From an uncultured bacterium (GTDB lineage Bacteria; Patescibacteriota; Minisyncoccia; Phycocordibacterales; GWA1-40-21): DNA of 32,156 nt. Shown here in pieces: positions 17,072-26,413 of the stretch (its first letter is position 1; each line of letters starts with the position of its first letter). The stretch spans positions 1 through 32,156 of the forward strand of contig CAINLW010000063.1 in NCBI GenBank assembly GCA_903850545.1. Reading direction: 5' to 3'. The position numbers and the translations under genes are program-made. The notes under the pieces are model-generated. The model had not been told where the DNA came from and did not search any database. It was given only the letters and a program-made list of their open reading frames with translations.

Positions 17072-17482
17072 TTATTCTTTTACTTCTGCTTTCTTTGTAT
17101 CTGTATTACTTTCTTTTCTTGCTCCTAGAAGTTCGCTCTTCAAATGTCGTTTTAATTCCTTGGTTGCTTTCTCTCTGATGTAATAAAGTTTTGATCTTCT
17201 TACCTTTGCTCTCTTCAAAACTTCTATTGAATCAATAACTGGTGAATAAAGTGGAAAAATTCTTTCAACTCCAACTTCATCAATAACTTTTCTTACTGTA
17301 AAAGTTCCGCCATTCTCTTTTCCGTGCTTGATAGCCAAGATCATACCTTCAAAAGCCTGAGTTCTTGTCTTTTCTCCTTCTTTAACTTTTGTCCAAACAC
17401 GAACAGTATCTCCAGGTCTCATGTCAACCTTCTTTCTAGCCTCTATATCTATTGGTGATATTTTAATATTCTTTAAATTCAT
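17072..17482 (-). CDS. rplS: 50S ribosomal protein L19
   Basis: '[33 protein letters not shown]', '[34 protein letters not shown]'. Confidence 0.96.
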   Translation of the reverse strand: MNLKNIKISPIDIEARKKVDMRPGDTVRVWTKVKEGEKTRTQAFEGMILAIKHGKENGGTFTVRKVIDEVGVERIFPLYSPVIDSIEVLKRAKVRRSKLYYIREKATKELKRHLKSELLGARKESNTDTKKAEVKE

Positions 17483-17548
17483 AGTGATGATAATTTAGCA
17501 CATAAGTTCATTTTTCGCAATGGGAATAAACAGAAAACAATCAATTAT

Positions 17549-19060
17549 TTAAATAACAAAATATACCTTTTTAAGATGTTTGGATAATTCAGATGTTGAT
17601 ATACCAAGAATAGGAGCGGTGTGTTCAATAAAATAATCCTCTTTGTTTTTATAATCATTTACTGCAATATTCCACGCCTCCTTCAATTTGACTATAAGAT
17701 CTTTGTTACTATCTATAAAATCTTTTTTTGAAACAAGCACATCAGATAAAAACGGATTGTTCTTCGTGGAAACCAATTCTTTCATTCCAGATAGTTCAAT
17801 GGCCTTAGAAAGCCACGGTTCCCACATAACCGCAGCATCTACTTGACCAGATATAAGCATCGAGCCCATTTCATCTCCCTTTAGATCTTTTAAAATAAAA
17901 TACTCTTCTTTTAAACCATATTTATTTAATATATGTTTAAAGAAAAAATGACTAACTTCACCTTTTTCAATTCCAATTATCTTTCCTTTTAATTCTTCTA
18001 TAGAATTTATATCTTTTGAAGTTACCATGGCGTCAGCTCCATTTGAAACATTAGTTTTAAAAATAATCTCTAGGTCAGGAATTTCTTTTTGTAAGGAAAG
18101 CGCAACTTCATCAGATACATTTAATATATCTATTTTACCTTGCTTAAAATATTCAATTTTTTGTCTATTGTCATTAAAAGAAACAAGTTCTAATTTTAAA
18201 CCTGAACCATTAAGAAGATTTTGATCTTCTAAATAGAAAAATGGTGCATTCCCTGCCCAGAAATATAGTCCTATTGTTACCGCATCAATGACCTGTTCAC
18301 GAGCAAGTGTCGCTTTTAGAGACTCTGAACGAATAATGAACGATAGAGATTTTCTTAATTTTTGAAATTCGATATCAAAACGAATACTGGATTCTCTAGG
18401 AAATTTATATGGAACATCAATAACTTCACGAATAATGCCAGGCCTAGAACCCATTACAACAATTTTGTGGGACAGAAAAATTGCCTCTTCAATATCGTGA
18501 GTAACGAAAATAAAAGTTTTTTTAGTCATTGCCCATATATCTAAAATCAATTCTTGAATTCTTAATTTGGTTTCAACGTCTAACGCAGAAAGAGGTTCAT
18601 CAAAAACAATAATCTCTGAATTTGTAAGCAGTGCTCGAGCTATAGCAAGTCTCTGACTCATTCCACCAGACAAATCTTTTGGATATGAATCTTTGTTTCT
18701 GAATAGTCCCACAGTCTTCAAAACTTTATCTATTTCTTCTTTTTGAATAGTAATTTTTTTATCTCTAACTGAGAGTTCCAGATTTTTATAAACAGTTAAA
18801 TGATCGAAGTTTGCATATTTTTGCGGAACATAAGCAATTCGGTTATTAATCAAATATCTTTCTAGGGGCATATTATCAATACTTATTGATCCTTGAAAAT
18901 CCTCTATACCTAATAGGGTTTTAATGAAAGTTGTTTTTCCACAACCACTCGGTCCAAGTATTGAAATAATTTGACCCATTTCACACAACAAAGAGACGTT
19001 GCGTAAAACTTCAACCTTTCCAAATGATTTATTTAGATTTTCGATATGTATTTTATTCAT
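17549..19060 (-). CDS. ABC ATPase (NitT/TauT family) fused to a C-terminal NMT1/THI5-like substrate-binding domain
   Basis: Walker A 'GPSGCGKTTF', 'LSGGMSQRLAIARALL', Walker B 'IIVFDEPLSALD'; C-terminal half 'IEELKGKIIGIEKGEVSHFFF..GQVDAAVMWEPWLSKA'. Confidence 0.92.
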   Translation of the reverse strand: MNKIHIENLNKSFGKVEVLRNVSLLCEMGQIISILGPSGCGKTTFIKTLLGIEDFQGSISIDNMPLERYLINNRIAYVPQKYANFDHLTVYKNLELSVRDKKITIQKEEIDKVLKTVGLFRNKDSYPKDLSGGMSQRLAIARALLTNSEIIVFDEPLSALDVETKLRIQELILDIWAMTKKTFIFVTHDIEEAIFLSHKIVVMGSRPGIIREVIDVPYKFPRESSIRFDIEFQKLRKSLSFIIRSESLKATLAREQVIDAVTIGLYFWAGNAPFFYLEDQNLLNGSGLKLELVSFNDNRQKIEYFKQGKIDILNVSDEVALSLQKEIPDLEIIFKTNVSNGADAMVTSKDINSIEELKGKIIGIEKGEVSHFFFKHILNKYGLKEEYFILKDLKGDEMGSMLISGQVDAAVMWEPWLSKAIELSGMKELVSTKNNPFLSDVLVSKKDFIDSNKDLIVKLKEAWNIAVNDYKNKEDYFIEHTAPILGISTSELSKHLKKVYFVI

Positions 19061-19061
19061 A

Positions 19062-19334
19062 TTATTTTTTCTTATGATATCTAAACATTAAACCAATTTG
19101 AACTACGGTCAATATGAGAGATACTCCACACGAAATTAACAATGGCAGATTATTGATAAAATACGCATATATAACCCAAAATATCATACTTAATCCATAT
19201 GTAATTATCATAAAGTTTGATACACCCTCAACGTTTTTAAGTCGGTAAGTCTTTATAATTTGAGGTAACATATTCAATAGAGTCAGTATTCCTCCTATGT
19301 ATCCTATAAGTTCAATAAAAAAATCTTTTGACAT
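19062..19334 (-). CDS. SemiSWEET/PQ-loop family small transporter
   Basis: 90 aa, three TMs, 'GYIGGILTLLNMLPQIIKTYRLKNVEGVSNFMI'. Confidence 0.9.
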   Translation of the reverse strand: MSKDFFIELIGYIGGILTLLNMLPQIIKTYRLKNVEGVSNFMIITYGLSMIFWVIYAYFINNLPLLISCGVSLILTVVQIGLMFRYHKKK

Positions 19335-19337
19335 AAA

Positions 19338-20174
19338 TTATTTTTTATATGGAAAAACTTTATTGTAACCAATTCTAAATAAATAATCTGATCCAAAACC
19401 AATAATACCCATCAAAATAATACCAACAAAAACATCAGAAGTATGGGAAAATCTTTGGGCTTCTTTTATCATATGGCCAATTCCCTTTTCAGAAGCAACT
19501 AACTCTACTATTACCACATAAGACCAGCAAAGACCCAATGATATCCTAATATTATTATACATTTCTGGAAGAGATGATTTTAATTTTAGTAAAACTTTTT
19601 CATACCAAGAAAACTTTAAAGTAAAAGCTAAGTCAAAATATTCTTGCGGAGTTTGAGAGATATCATCACAAAAAAGGAGAACTAATTGAAAAAAAGTTCC
19701 TACAAACAATAATACTATTTTTGCTTCCTCTTCTATTCCAAAAAATAAAATCGTAAGGGGAATCAATACTGGCACTGGAATATATCTTATAAAATCAATG
19801 TAAGGTAAAATTACTCTTTTAAAAACCACAGAACTCGAAATTATGAGTGATAGTGGTATCGCAATACCAACGGATAAAACAAAAGCAATCATTACTCGTC
19901 CGACAGTTGTATAAATATCAATAAGGAGGGAATTTTCTGTTAATAGTCTTATGAAAGAATTCGCTACTTGAAAAGGCGACGGCAAAAATAAAGGATTAAC
20001 TAAATGCAATAAATCTGTCACTAAAAGCCAAATTAAAAAAAGAATGCAAACAGAGGCCACAAAATAAATGTGACCCCTGATTGAATCCTTCTTTATTAGC
20101 AACTCTTTATTTGAAAGAGTTGACGATTGAGTTTGTAAGTTTTTCATTTGCATCAACTGTGATATTTGTATCAC
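19338..20174 (-). CDS. ABC transporter permease, NitT/TauT type
   Basis: Six TMs; EAA-loop region near 'SSLPEMYNNIRISLGLCWSYVVIVELVASEKGIGHMI'. Confidence 0.9.
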   Translation of the reverse strand: MIQISQLMQMKNLQTQSSTLSNKELLIKKDSIRGHIYFVASVCILFLIWLLVTDLLHLVNPLFLPSPFQVANSFIRLLTENSLLIDIYTTVGRVMIAFVLSVGIAIPLSLIISSSVVFKRVILPYIDFIRYIPVPVLIPLTILFFGIEEEAKIVLLFVGTFFQLVLLFCDDISQTPQEYFDLAFTLKFSWYEKVLLKLKSSLPEMYNNIRISLGLCWSYVVIVELVASEKGIGHMIKEAQRFSHTSDVFVGIILMGIIGFGSDYLFRIGYNKVFPYKK

Positions 20175-21111
20175 TATTCTCTCTCAATATGTCTCCCACG
20201 AGTTTGAATGTTGAGAAAACATTCACCTGTGAATCCTTGTTAAAATAATTTATGTTTGCATTCTTATCGGGCCATGAAATACCTGTTTGAAAATCCTCCA
20301 TGTCTTGTTTTGTGACAGCGAAAGCTTTTGCCATAATTTCAAATGCATCGTCATGATTTGTATTCATATATTCGACCGCTTTGAAATATCCTTCTGCTAT
20401 TTTTTTCAAAATATCTGGATTTTCCTTTGCAAAGGATTCGTCTGAAAACAAAAGATCTTGTACTAGATTTTCCGTCAATACAACAGTATCTGCCGTGGAC
20501 ACAAGAACCTTTGATCCAGCCCTAGCTTTTATACTAGCTGAAAGTGCTGGTTCGTATATAGCAGCAGCATCCAATTTGCCTGCGGAGAAAGCATTCGCCA
20601 CATCAGTCGTTGTCATATCTTTAAAGTTAACGTCCTTCAAAGACATACCCTCTTTATTTAACATATATTGCAAAACTAGATATGGAGGAAATCCTGGTTC
20701 AGCACCGACTATTTTACCCCTTAAATCTTTTATTGATTCAATTTCTTTAGCAACAGCCAATCCATCACCGCCATGAGATGTGTCTACAGCAAGAAAGCCA
20801 ACACCATTAGGAACTTCGTCTTTTATTGTCTGGAAGATATCATACGTCGCCATGAACATTTGAACATCTCCACTTCTTACCGCAGAGCGAATATCACTTA
20901 TAGATTCAATTCTTCTCAAATCAACATTCAAGTCACCGAAAAAACCTTTTTCTTTGGCTAAATAAAGCGGTCCATACCCAGGGAAAGTAACCATGGCTAT
21001 GGTGACTTTTTGCGGACTTTGACTTGCTATATCTTTTTTATTATTTTTAACATAAAAAATCGTAGCTACTATTAATAAACACAAAACTAAAATACCAATT
21101 GTTTTTTTCAT
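20107..21111 (-). CDS. ABC substrate-binding protein, NMT1/THI5-like
   Basis: Signal/anchor, 'FPGYGPLYLAKEKGFFGDLNVDLRRIES', 'AGKLDAAAIYEP'. Confidence 0.9.
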   Translation of the reverse strand: MKKTIGILVLCLLIVATIFYVKNNKKDIASQSPQKVTIAMVTFPGYGPLYLAKEKGFFGDLNVDLRRIESISDIRSAVRSGDVQMFMATYDIFQTIKDEVPNGVGFLAVDTSHGGDGLAVAKEIESIKDLRGKIVGAEPGFPPYLVLQYMLNKEGMSLKDVNFKDMTTTDVANAFSAGKLDAAAIYEPALSASIKARAGSKVLVSTADTVVLTENLVQDLLFSDESFAKENPDILKKIAEGYFKAVEYMNTNHDDAFEIMAKAFAVTKQDMEDFQTGISWPDKNANINYFNKDSQVNVFSTFKLVGDILRENSDTNITVDANEKLTNSIVNSFK

Positions 21112-21321
21112 AATTTTACAAAATTAATTTCTACTAATAATATTATACCCGAATAACTAATAAATATCGAACCGACATCCAATATTCAATTGAGTAATTA
21201 TTTACTCATAATGAGTTTAAAACTAATTTTACAAGGTGTCAATATATGTATCCTTTTAATCATCATAAACTGCGCAAAATGAAGGATATTATGAATATTT
21301 AACTAAATTTCGTCAGAAAAC

Positions 21322-21350
21322 TTGACATTCAAATTTAGCTTTGTTAGTAT
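21322..21350 (+). promoter_or_regulatory. Sigma70-type promoter for the TrmB-like gene
   Basis: TTGACA (21322-21327), 17-nt spacer, TAGTAT (21345-21350); ATG at 21362 implies a very short leader. Confidence 0.65.
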
Positions 21351-21361
21351 ATCTTTACGAT

Positions 21362-22117
21362 ATGGACGAAACAAGAATTCTTACAAAATTAGGATTATCT
21401 GAAAAACAGGCAATTGTATACTCTGCCCTTCTTGAGCTTGGTGAGTCCTCAATGACTGATATAGCAAGAAGATCAAAACTCAAAAGACCGACGGTTTATT
21501 TGATTATTGAAGAACTTGAAATATTGGGTATCGTGTCTATGGTTTTGAAAGGTAAGAAAAAAATATATTCGGCTGCACACCCAAACAGAATTGGTGAGTT
21601 ACTTAGATTCAGAGAGCGCCAATTCAATGAGATTCTTCCCTCTTTGGTAGCAAAGTATGGATCACTTTCAGAAAAGCCCCGAGTGCAGATGTTTGAAGGC
21701 GTTACCGCAGTGAGAGATGCGTATAGGGATATATTTAAATCAATTTCAGAAAAAAATGAAGGGGTTTTATGGTTTGGTGATCTATCAGCTATTCAAGAAA
21801 GATTCCCTGAGATTATAAAAGAATACAAAATATTATTGAACAGTAAGCCGAACATTAAAATACGAGAGCTTATATATGGAAATGATAAAGCAGAAAAATT
21901 AGTTGAGGAAATTAAAACAAATATAAAGAGGCAAAATTACGAAATAAAGTTTTTAAAAATTAAGACAGATTTTTTTGGTCTGACAGACCAATGTATTATT
22001 GGAGATAAAGTTATATCTTTTTCCTTATCTAAAGAAATATTTATGCTTGTTGTCGAAAGCCAAGAATTGGCAAAAACACAAAAAGGAGTTTTTGAAATAC
22101 TCTGGAAAATTTCCTGA
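21362..22117 (+). CDS. TrmB-like HTH transcriptional regulator
   Basis: 'LGLSEKQAIVYSALLELGESSMTDIARRSKLKRPTVYLIIEELEILGIV'; ATG at 21362 preferred over the TTG at 21341. Confidence 0.88.
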   Translation: MDETRILTKLGLSEKQAIVYSALLELGESSMTDIARRSKLKRPTVYLIIEELEILGIVSMVLKGKKKIYSAAHPNRIGELLRFRERQFNEILPSLVAKYGSLSEKPRVQMFEGVTAVRDAYRDIFKSISEKNEGVLWFGDLSAIQERFPEIIKEYKILLNSKPNIKIRELIYGNDKAEKLVEEIKTNIKRQNYEIKFLKIKTDFFGLTDQCIIGDKVISFSLSKEIFMLVVESQELAKTQKGVFEILWKIS

Positions 22118-22138
22118 CAATAAAGACCGGCCTTATAC

Positions 22139-22261
22139 TATTTCTGAATTTTCTTTATCGCCTCCTCAAAATCTTCCGGATATGGAGCGACGATTTTCAA
22201 TAATTTTCCTGATGGCAATTTAATTTCTAACTCCCTTGCGTGAAGTGCGGTTCTTTTATAA
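22139..22261 (-). pseudogene. Duplicated 3' fragment of the rluD-type gene
   Basis: Minus strand encodes DYKRTALHARELEIKLPSGKLLKIVAPYPEDFEEAIKKIQK*, matching the C-terminus of 23157-23885. Confidence 0.88.
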
Positions 22262-23113
22262 TCAGCTTTCTTCTGGTATGTCATCTTCATTAAAAACATC
22301 GAAATGGTTTTTTATGCCATAATGTACCCCAAGCTGTTTAATTTTAATTAAATAATCCATACTTAAAAATTTTCTAAATACTCTCAAGGCAAAAGCGCTA
22401 GCGTTCCTTTCACCTCTCATAATTTTTTCTTGTTTTTTAACACTAGGTTTCTCAACATGATATTTATCAAACGCCTTTCCCTTGATTAGTCCTTTTAACA
22501 TACCTAAAATTTCTTCCCTTCGCTCTGCCCTCATATGATTTTCTTCAGAAACATAAGGAGTTTCTATTGCATGCCCGATTTCGTGCATCAACACAAACAA
22601 GCCCAAAATCGATGTTGGATCGGTTTCTGTTTCTACTAAAATTCCCTCTCTATTCATACCAATCTGACCATTTGAATTTTGCATTCTCTCTAAAAGCGAT
22701 AGTTTTTGAGTATCGGTAATATAATAGTATATAGAATATTTTTCACATAAATCCTTTAAATCTAAAATTTCTTTTCCTTTTCTTATTGTCAAACCTTTTA
22801 TTTTTCTATAATTTGCTCCTTTTGGTCTATCGTCCCAATAGTCTGGAGTACTAAATCTATTAAGATATGAGTATAGGGTTTCGTCATGAGTTGAATCATA
22901 CTCAATAGCACAAGTTGATACCTCTTTACCTTCTTCTTTTGGTAATTCAAAAGACATAACCCCTTCATCTTTCCATGGATTTTCTGTCAATCGACTTGTT
23001 AATTCTCTTACTGTGGTATCAAACATCTCAGAAGATAAAGTAGCTTCTCTTTTTGACTCGTCTTTAGTCCTTTCAAGATATTCTTCTGATTTATTTCCAA
23101 AAAATTTAAACAT
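22262..23113 (-). CDS. Putative zinc metallopeptidase
   Basis: 'LFVLMHEIGHAIETPYVSEENHMRAERREEIL' (HExxH). Confidence 0.65.
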   Translation of the reverse strand: MFKFFGNKSEEYLERTKDESKREATLSSEMFDTTVRELTSRLTENPWKDEGVMSFELPKEEGKEVSTCAIEYDSTHDETLYSYLNRFSTPDYWDDRPKGANYRKIKGLTIRKGKEILDLKDLCEKYSIYYYITDTQKLSLLERMQNSNGQIGMNREGILVETETDPTSILGLFVLMHEIGHAIETPYVSEENHMRAERREEILGMLKGLIKGKAFDKYHVEKPSVKKQEKIMRGERNASAFALRVFRKFLSMDYLIKIKQLGVHYGIKNHFDVFNEDDIPEES

Positions 23114-23156
23114 AAAATTTATAATTAAATAATAATTTACTAAATTGTTTTAATAC

Positions 23157-23885
23157 TTAAATCTTGATTTTTTTCATCGCCTCCTCAAAATCTTCTGGAT
23201 AAGGAGCTGTGATTTTCAATAATTTTCCTGAAGGTAATTTGATTTCCAATTCTCTCGCATGAAGTGCCGTTCTTTTAAAATCTAATTGTTGTTTTTGGCT
23301 TAAATAAAAATCTGTGGCATAAAGCTTGTCCATAACCAAAGGGTGGTTTATTGCGCTAAAATGGACCCTTATTTGATGTGTTCTGCCAGTTTTAGGCATT
23401 GCCTCCACAAAGGTAAACCCATCCTTTCTATTCAAAACTTTAAAATAAGTAACAGCTTCACGCATTTCCCCGCGAGTCCCTCTTTGCGAAGTCCATTTAC
23501 GAAAATCATTTATACTTCTTCCTATTGGTCTGTCTATCATTCCCCTGTCCTCTTTCAAATCACCATAAAGAAAAGCTTGATAAACTTTATGAACTTTTCT
23601 TGCTTTAAATTGTCCTTTCAAAAATTCGTAAGCCTTTTGATTTTTTGCAATTATAAGAACACCGGTTGTATCTCTGTCTGTTCTGTGAACGATTCCTGGT
23701 CTTAGTATCTTTGTTCCATCATCTAAAATAATCGGTTCACCAACATTTTTAATTCTTGGATATTTTTTTAAAATCCAATCTACCAAAGTTTTTTCCTTCG
23801 TTCTTGAGTCTGGGTGAATAACCAGCCCAGCTGGCTTATTTATTACAACAACATCTTTGTCTTCATAGAGAATAGGAATTTTCAT
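23157..23885 (-). CDS. RluA/RluD family pseudouridine synthase
   Basis: 'VVINKPAGLVIHPD', 'GIVHRTDRDTTGVLIIAKN', 'GRTHQIRVHFSAINHPLVMDKLY'. Confidence 0.95.
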   Translation of the reverse strand: MKIPILYEDKDVVVINKPAGLVIHPDSRTKEKTLVDWILKKYPRIKNVGEPIILDDGTKILRPGIVHRTDRDTTGVLIIAKNQKAYEFLKGQFKARKVHKVYQAFLYGDLKEDRGMIDRPIGRSINDFRKWTSQRGTRGEMREAVTYFKVLNRKDGFTFVEAMPKTGRTHQIRVHFSAINHPLVMDKLYATDFYLSQKQQLDFKRTALHARELEIKLPSGKLLKITAPYPEDFEEAMKKIKI

Positions 23886-23902
23886 ATCATTTTAATATAT
23901 AT

Positions 23903-24574
23903 TTATTTAAAAATAAATCCTCTGAAAATAAACGGTCCTGGATGTTTTATTTCTTCTTCTGTAAAAAGATTTTCTGGAAAAACACGACGTGGAATTCTCA
24001 TCACAACACCCCTAATGTCATTTTTTGTGATTTTCCCCTCAACATGGCGACAAAGCCGTCTTCTTTCTACTGTATCTCTTATATCATCTTTAGATATTTC
24101 TATCTTATAAACTTTAAGATCGGGTGAATCTGGACTAAATCCAACAAGTGATTTACCAAGACCCATTGCCACCTTGAGCGGTCCTGATACGCGTGCCTCA
24201 CCGAAAGCGAGACCTATCGCATCAGATTCTGGTATCACTGCATTAGCATAATGAGAATCATTCATTTTGTCACCAACAATAAGATCTTTGTCCAAACCAA
24301 GTGTCTCTAAAATTTTTGTAAATTTCTCAACTCGAATCAAACACCCTTTCTTTTGCAGCTCTCGGTAAAGATTGTTTATTTCATCATCATCTTTTAATAA
24401 AGTTATACCAAGACCTGTCTGTAATAACATAAAAAGTTCAGGTAATTTCTTTTTTATGAATTCAATGTCTTTGGATCCTTCGAGTGTTTGGGAAAGCAAA
24501 ACTGCTTCTTTTTTTAAAGCTTCTCTATCCTCAATATTACTACCTAAAATTTCTGACGTTCCTATATTTTCCAT
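23903..24574 (-). CDS. Hypothetical protein
   Basis: Long ORF, no family recognised. Confidence 0.6.
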   Translation of the reverse strand: MENIGTSEILGSNIEDREALKKEAVLLSQTLEGSKDIEFIKKKLPELFMLLQTGLGITLLKDDDEINNLYRELQKKGCLIRVEKFTKILETLGLDKDLIVGDKMNDSHYANAVIPESDAIGLAFGEARVSGPLKVAMGLGKSLVGFSPDSPDLKVYKIEISKDDIRDTVERRRLCRHVEGKITKNDIRGVVMRIPRRVFPENLFTEEEIKHPGPFIFRGFIFK

Positions 24575-24644
24575 ATCACATTATAATAATTACCTTGATA
24601 ATCTAGCACAAATAGGCTATTCTATAAAGCACAACGAATACGTT

Positions 24645-24717
24645 GGGAGATTAGCTCAGTTGGTAGAGCGCTTCATTTACACTGAAGATGTCACAGGTTC
24701 GAGTCCTGTATCTCCCA
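24645..24717 (+). tRNA. tRNA-Val (TAC)
   Basis: GGGAGAT/ATCTCCC acceptor, anticodon stem-loop CTTCA-TTTACAC-TGAAG, GGTTCGAGTCC T-arm; CCA not encoded. Confidence 0.95.
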
Positions 24718-26240
24718 CACAAGGAAACTTCCATATTTTTACGGCCGGCGCGCAAGCGCGTATTATGGACAATGGGTTTAATAAAATCTAAATTGACCTT
24801 TTGTTTTAATACGAATTCGGTGGGAGGGCAAAATGAGATGGAAACGGATTTGTCACACAATTTATGGTTCGAGCCGATTTTTTTGAAATAATCACGAATT
24901 TCAAAAAAATCGTCGCTCGATACCAATTGCGTGGCTTTTTTTATATCTAAAATCCATTTCCGTAATGGTTCGACCCAATTATTTCTCTCCACTCGGGCGG
25001 AGTCCATTTTATGTGCGAGAGACACCTTTTGTCGCAACAAATCATTTTTCTTCGTAAGATAATTTTCTTTCGGAATATCGCCGTCTAAATATAACGTAAT
25101 CAAATCGTCGAGCTTTTTCTGCGTCTCTCGCTCATTATCTTTTATTCGCCCGACACAGCTTCCCGATAAAACTTTTGCCTCTTTTTCCCATTCGTCAGTT
25201 TTCTCACTCATATACTTTAGCCACTCATCGGGAAGCGTGATTCCTTGAAGCAGTTCTTTTAATTGTTGAACGAGCAAATCTTCTCGCAAATATTGTTGAG
25301 AACAATTTCCTTTTTTCTTCGTACAGCGATAATAGCGATAACGTCCGCCGTTACCTTTGACCCATTGTGCAGTTATCATGCTTCCACATTCACCGCAGTG
25401 AAGTAATCCAGTAAAAGGAAAATTGTGACCAACTTTTGTTTTGCGAGGCCTTGCTCGTTCTTTCAATCGCATCTGGACTGCTTCAAATAAATCTGGAGAA
25501 ATAATTGGTGCAAAGCTTCCTGGGAAATATTCATCTTTATGTTTTACTAAACCGAGATAAGCTTTATTCGTAAGCAACTCGCAAGTTGATGCTTTGCCAA
25601 GTGGCGTTCCGTTTTTCGTAATGACGCCGTGTTCCGCCAAAAATAATGACAATGACGGAAAGGTATGTTTTCCCGTGGCGTATTCTTCGTACGCTTTTAC
25701 AATAATTCTTGCGAGTACAGGATCAGGCTCAATATTTCTAGTTTTAGGATTATTCACGTAGCCCCGCGGGCCTTTCGTGAGCCATTCGCCTCGTCGTACT
25801 TTTTGGCGGATACCTCGCTCGACGTTTTGTTTCAGATTATCGGAATAATATTTCGATTGGCCGAACGCCACTTGAAGCATAAATAATCCTTGCGGAGTGG
25901 GTTCAAACCAAAATGTTGGAAAGCGTAAAGAAACTACTTTGGTCGTGTCTACTCCATAGATGATGCGTCCGCCGTCTATACTATTGCGAGCAAGTCTATC
26001 AGGATGCCATGCAAGAATACCAACACCATCCAATGATTCAATTTGCGACATCATCTCGTTGAATTTTTCACGACCAGGTTTCTTTGCGCTTTTTGACTCT
26101 TGAAATTCCGCGACAATTTCAAGATTTTCTTTATGCGCAAATTCTCGCAGTTCAAAAAGCTGAGCCTCGATAGACATTATTTGTTTATCGTCATCTTCCG
26201 TCGATTTGCGAGCATAAAGAAAATATTTTGGTTTAATCAT
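24651..26240 (-). CDS. Large serine recombinase (resolvase + recombinase + zinc ribbon); ORF reads through the inverted repeat into tRNA-Val
   Basis: 'YARKSTEDDDKQIMSIEAQ', 'GILAWHPDRLARNS', zinc ribbon 'LLHCGECGSMITAQ..YYRCTKKKGNCSQ'; tail 'GRYRTRTCDIFSVNEALYQLS' is antisense tRNA. Confidence 0.93.
   Translation of the reverse strand: MIKPKYFLYARKSTEDDDKQIMSIEAQLFELREFAHKENLEIVAEFQESKSAKKPGREKFNEMMSQIESLDGVGILAWHPDRLARNSIDGGRIIYGVDTTKVVSLRFPTFWFEPTPQGLFMLQVAFGQSKYYSDNLKQNVERGIRQKVRRGEWLTKGPRGYVNNPKTRNIEPDPVLARIIVKAYEEYATGKHTFPSLSLFLAEHGVITKNGTPLGKASTCELLTNKAYLGLVKHKDEYFPGSFAPIISPDLFEAVQMRLKERARPRKTKVGHNFPFTGLLHCGECGSMITAQWVKGNGGRYRYYRCTKKKGNCSQQYLREDLLVQQLKELLQGITLPDEWLKYMSEKTDEWEKEAKVLSGSCVGRIKDNERETQKKLDDLITLYLDGDIPKENYLTKKNDLLRQKVSLAHKMDSARVERNNWVEPLRKWILDIKKATQLVSSDDFFEIRDYFKKIGSNHKLCDKSVSISFCPPTEFVLKQKVNLDFIKPIVHNTRLRAGRKNMEVSLCGRYRTRTCDIFSVNEALYQLS
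24715..24829. repeat. Left inverted-repeat arm
   Basis: CCACACAAGGAAACTTCCATATTTTTACGG..GAATTCGGTGGGAGGGC. Confidence 0.93.
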
Positions 26241-26298
26241 AAAAAGTTTTAGATTATAAAAAAAGAAAAGTCCGTCTATATCTCATTTCTTGCTTTCA

Positions 26299-26413
26299 GC
26301 CCTCCCACCGAATTCGTATTAAAACAAAAGGTCAATTTAGATTTTATTAAACCCATTGTCCATAATACGCGCTTGCGCGCCGGCCGTAAAAATACGGAAG
26401 TTTCCTTGTGTGG
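26299..26413. repeat. Right inverted-repeat arm
   Basis: GCCCTCCCACCGAATTCG..CCGTAAAAATACGGAAGTTTCCTTGTGTGG. Confidence 0.93.

Larger units (their letters stand above)
24715..26413. mobile_element. Serine-recombinase cassette bounded by ~115-bp inverted repeats
   Basis: Left arm 24715-24829, right arm 26299-26413, one visible mismatch. Confidence 0.8.
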
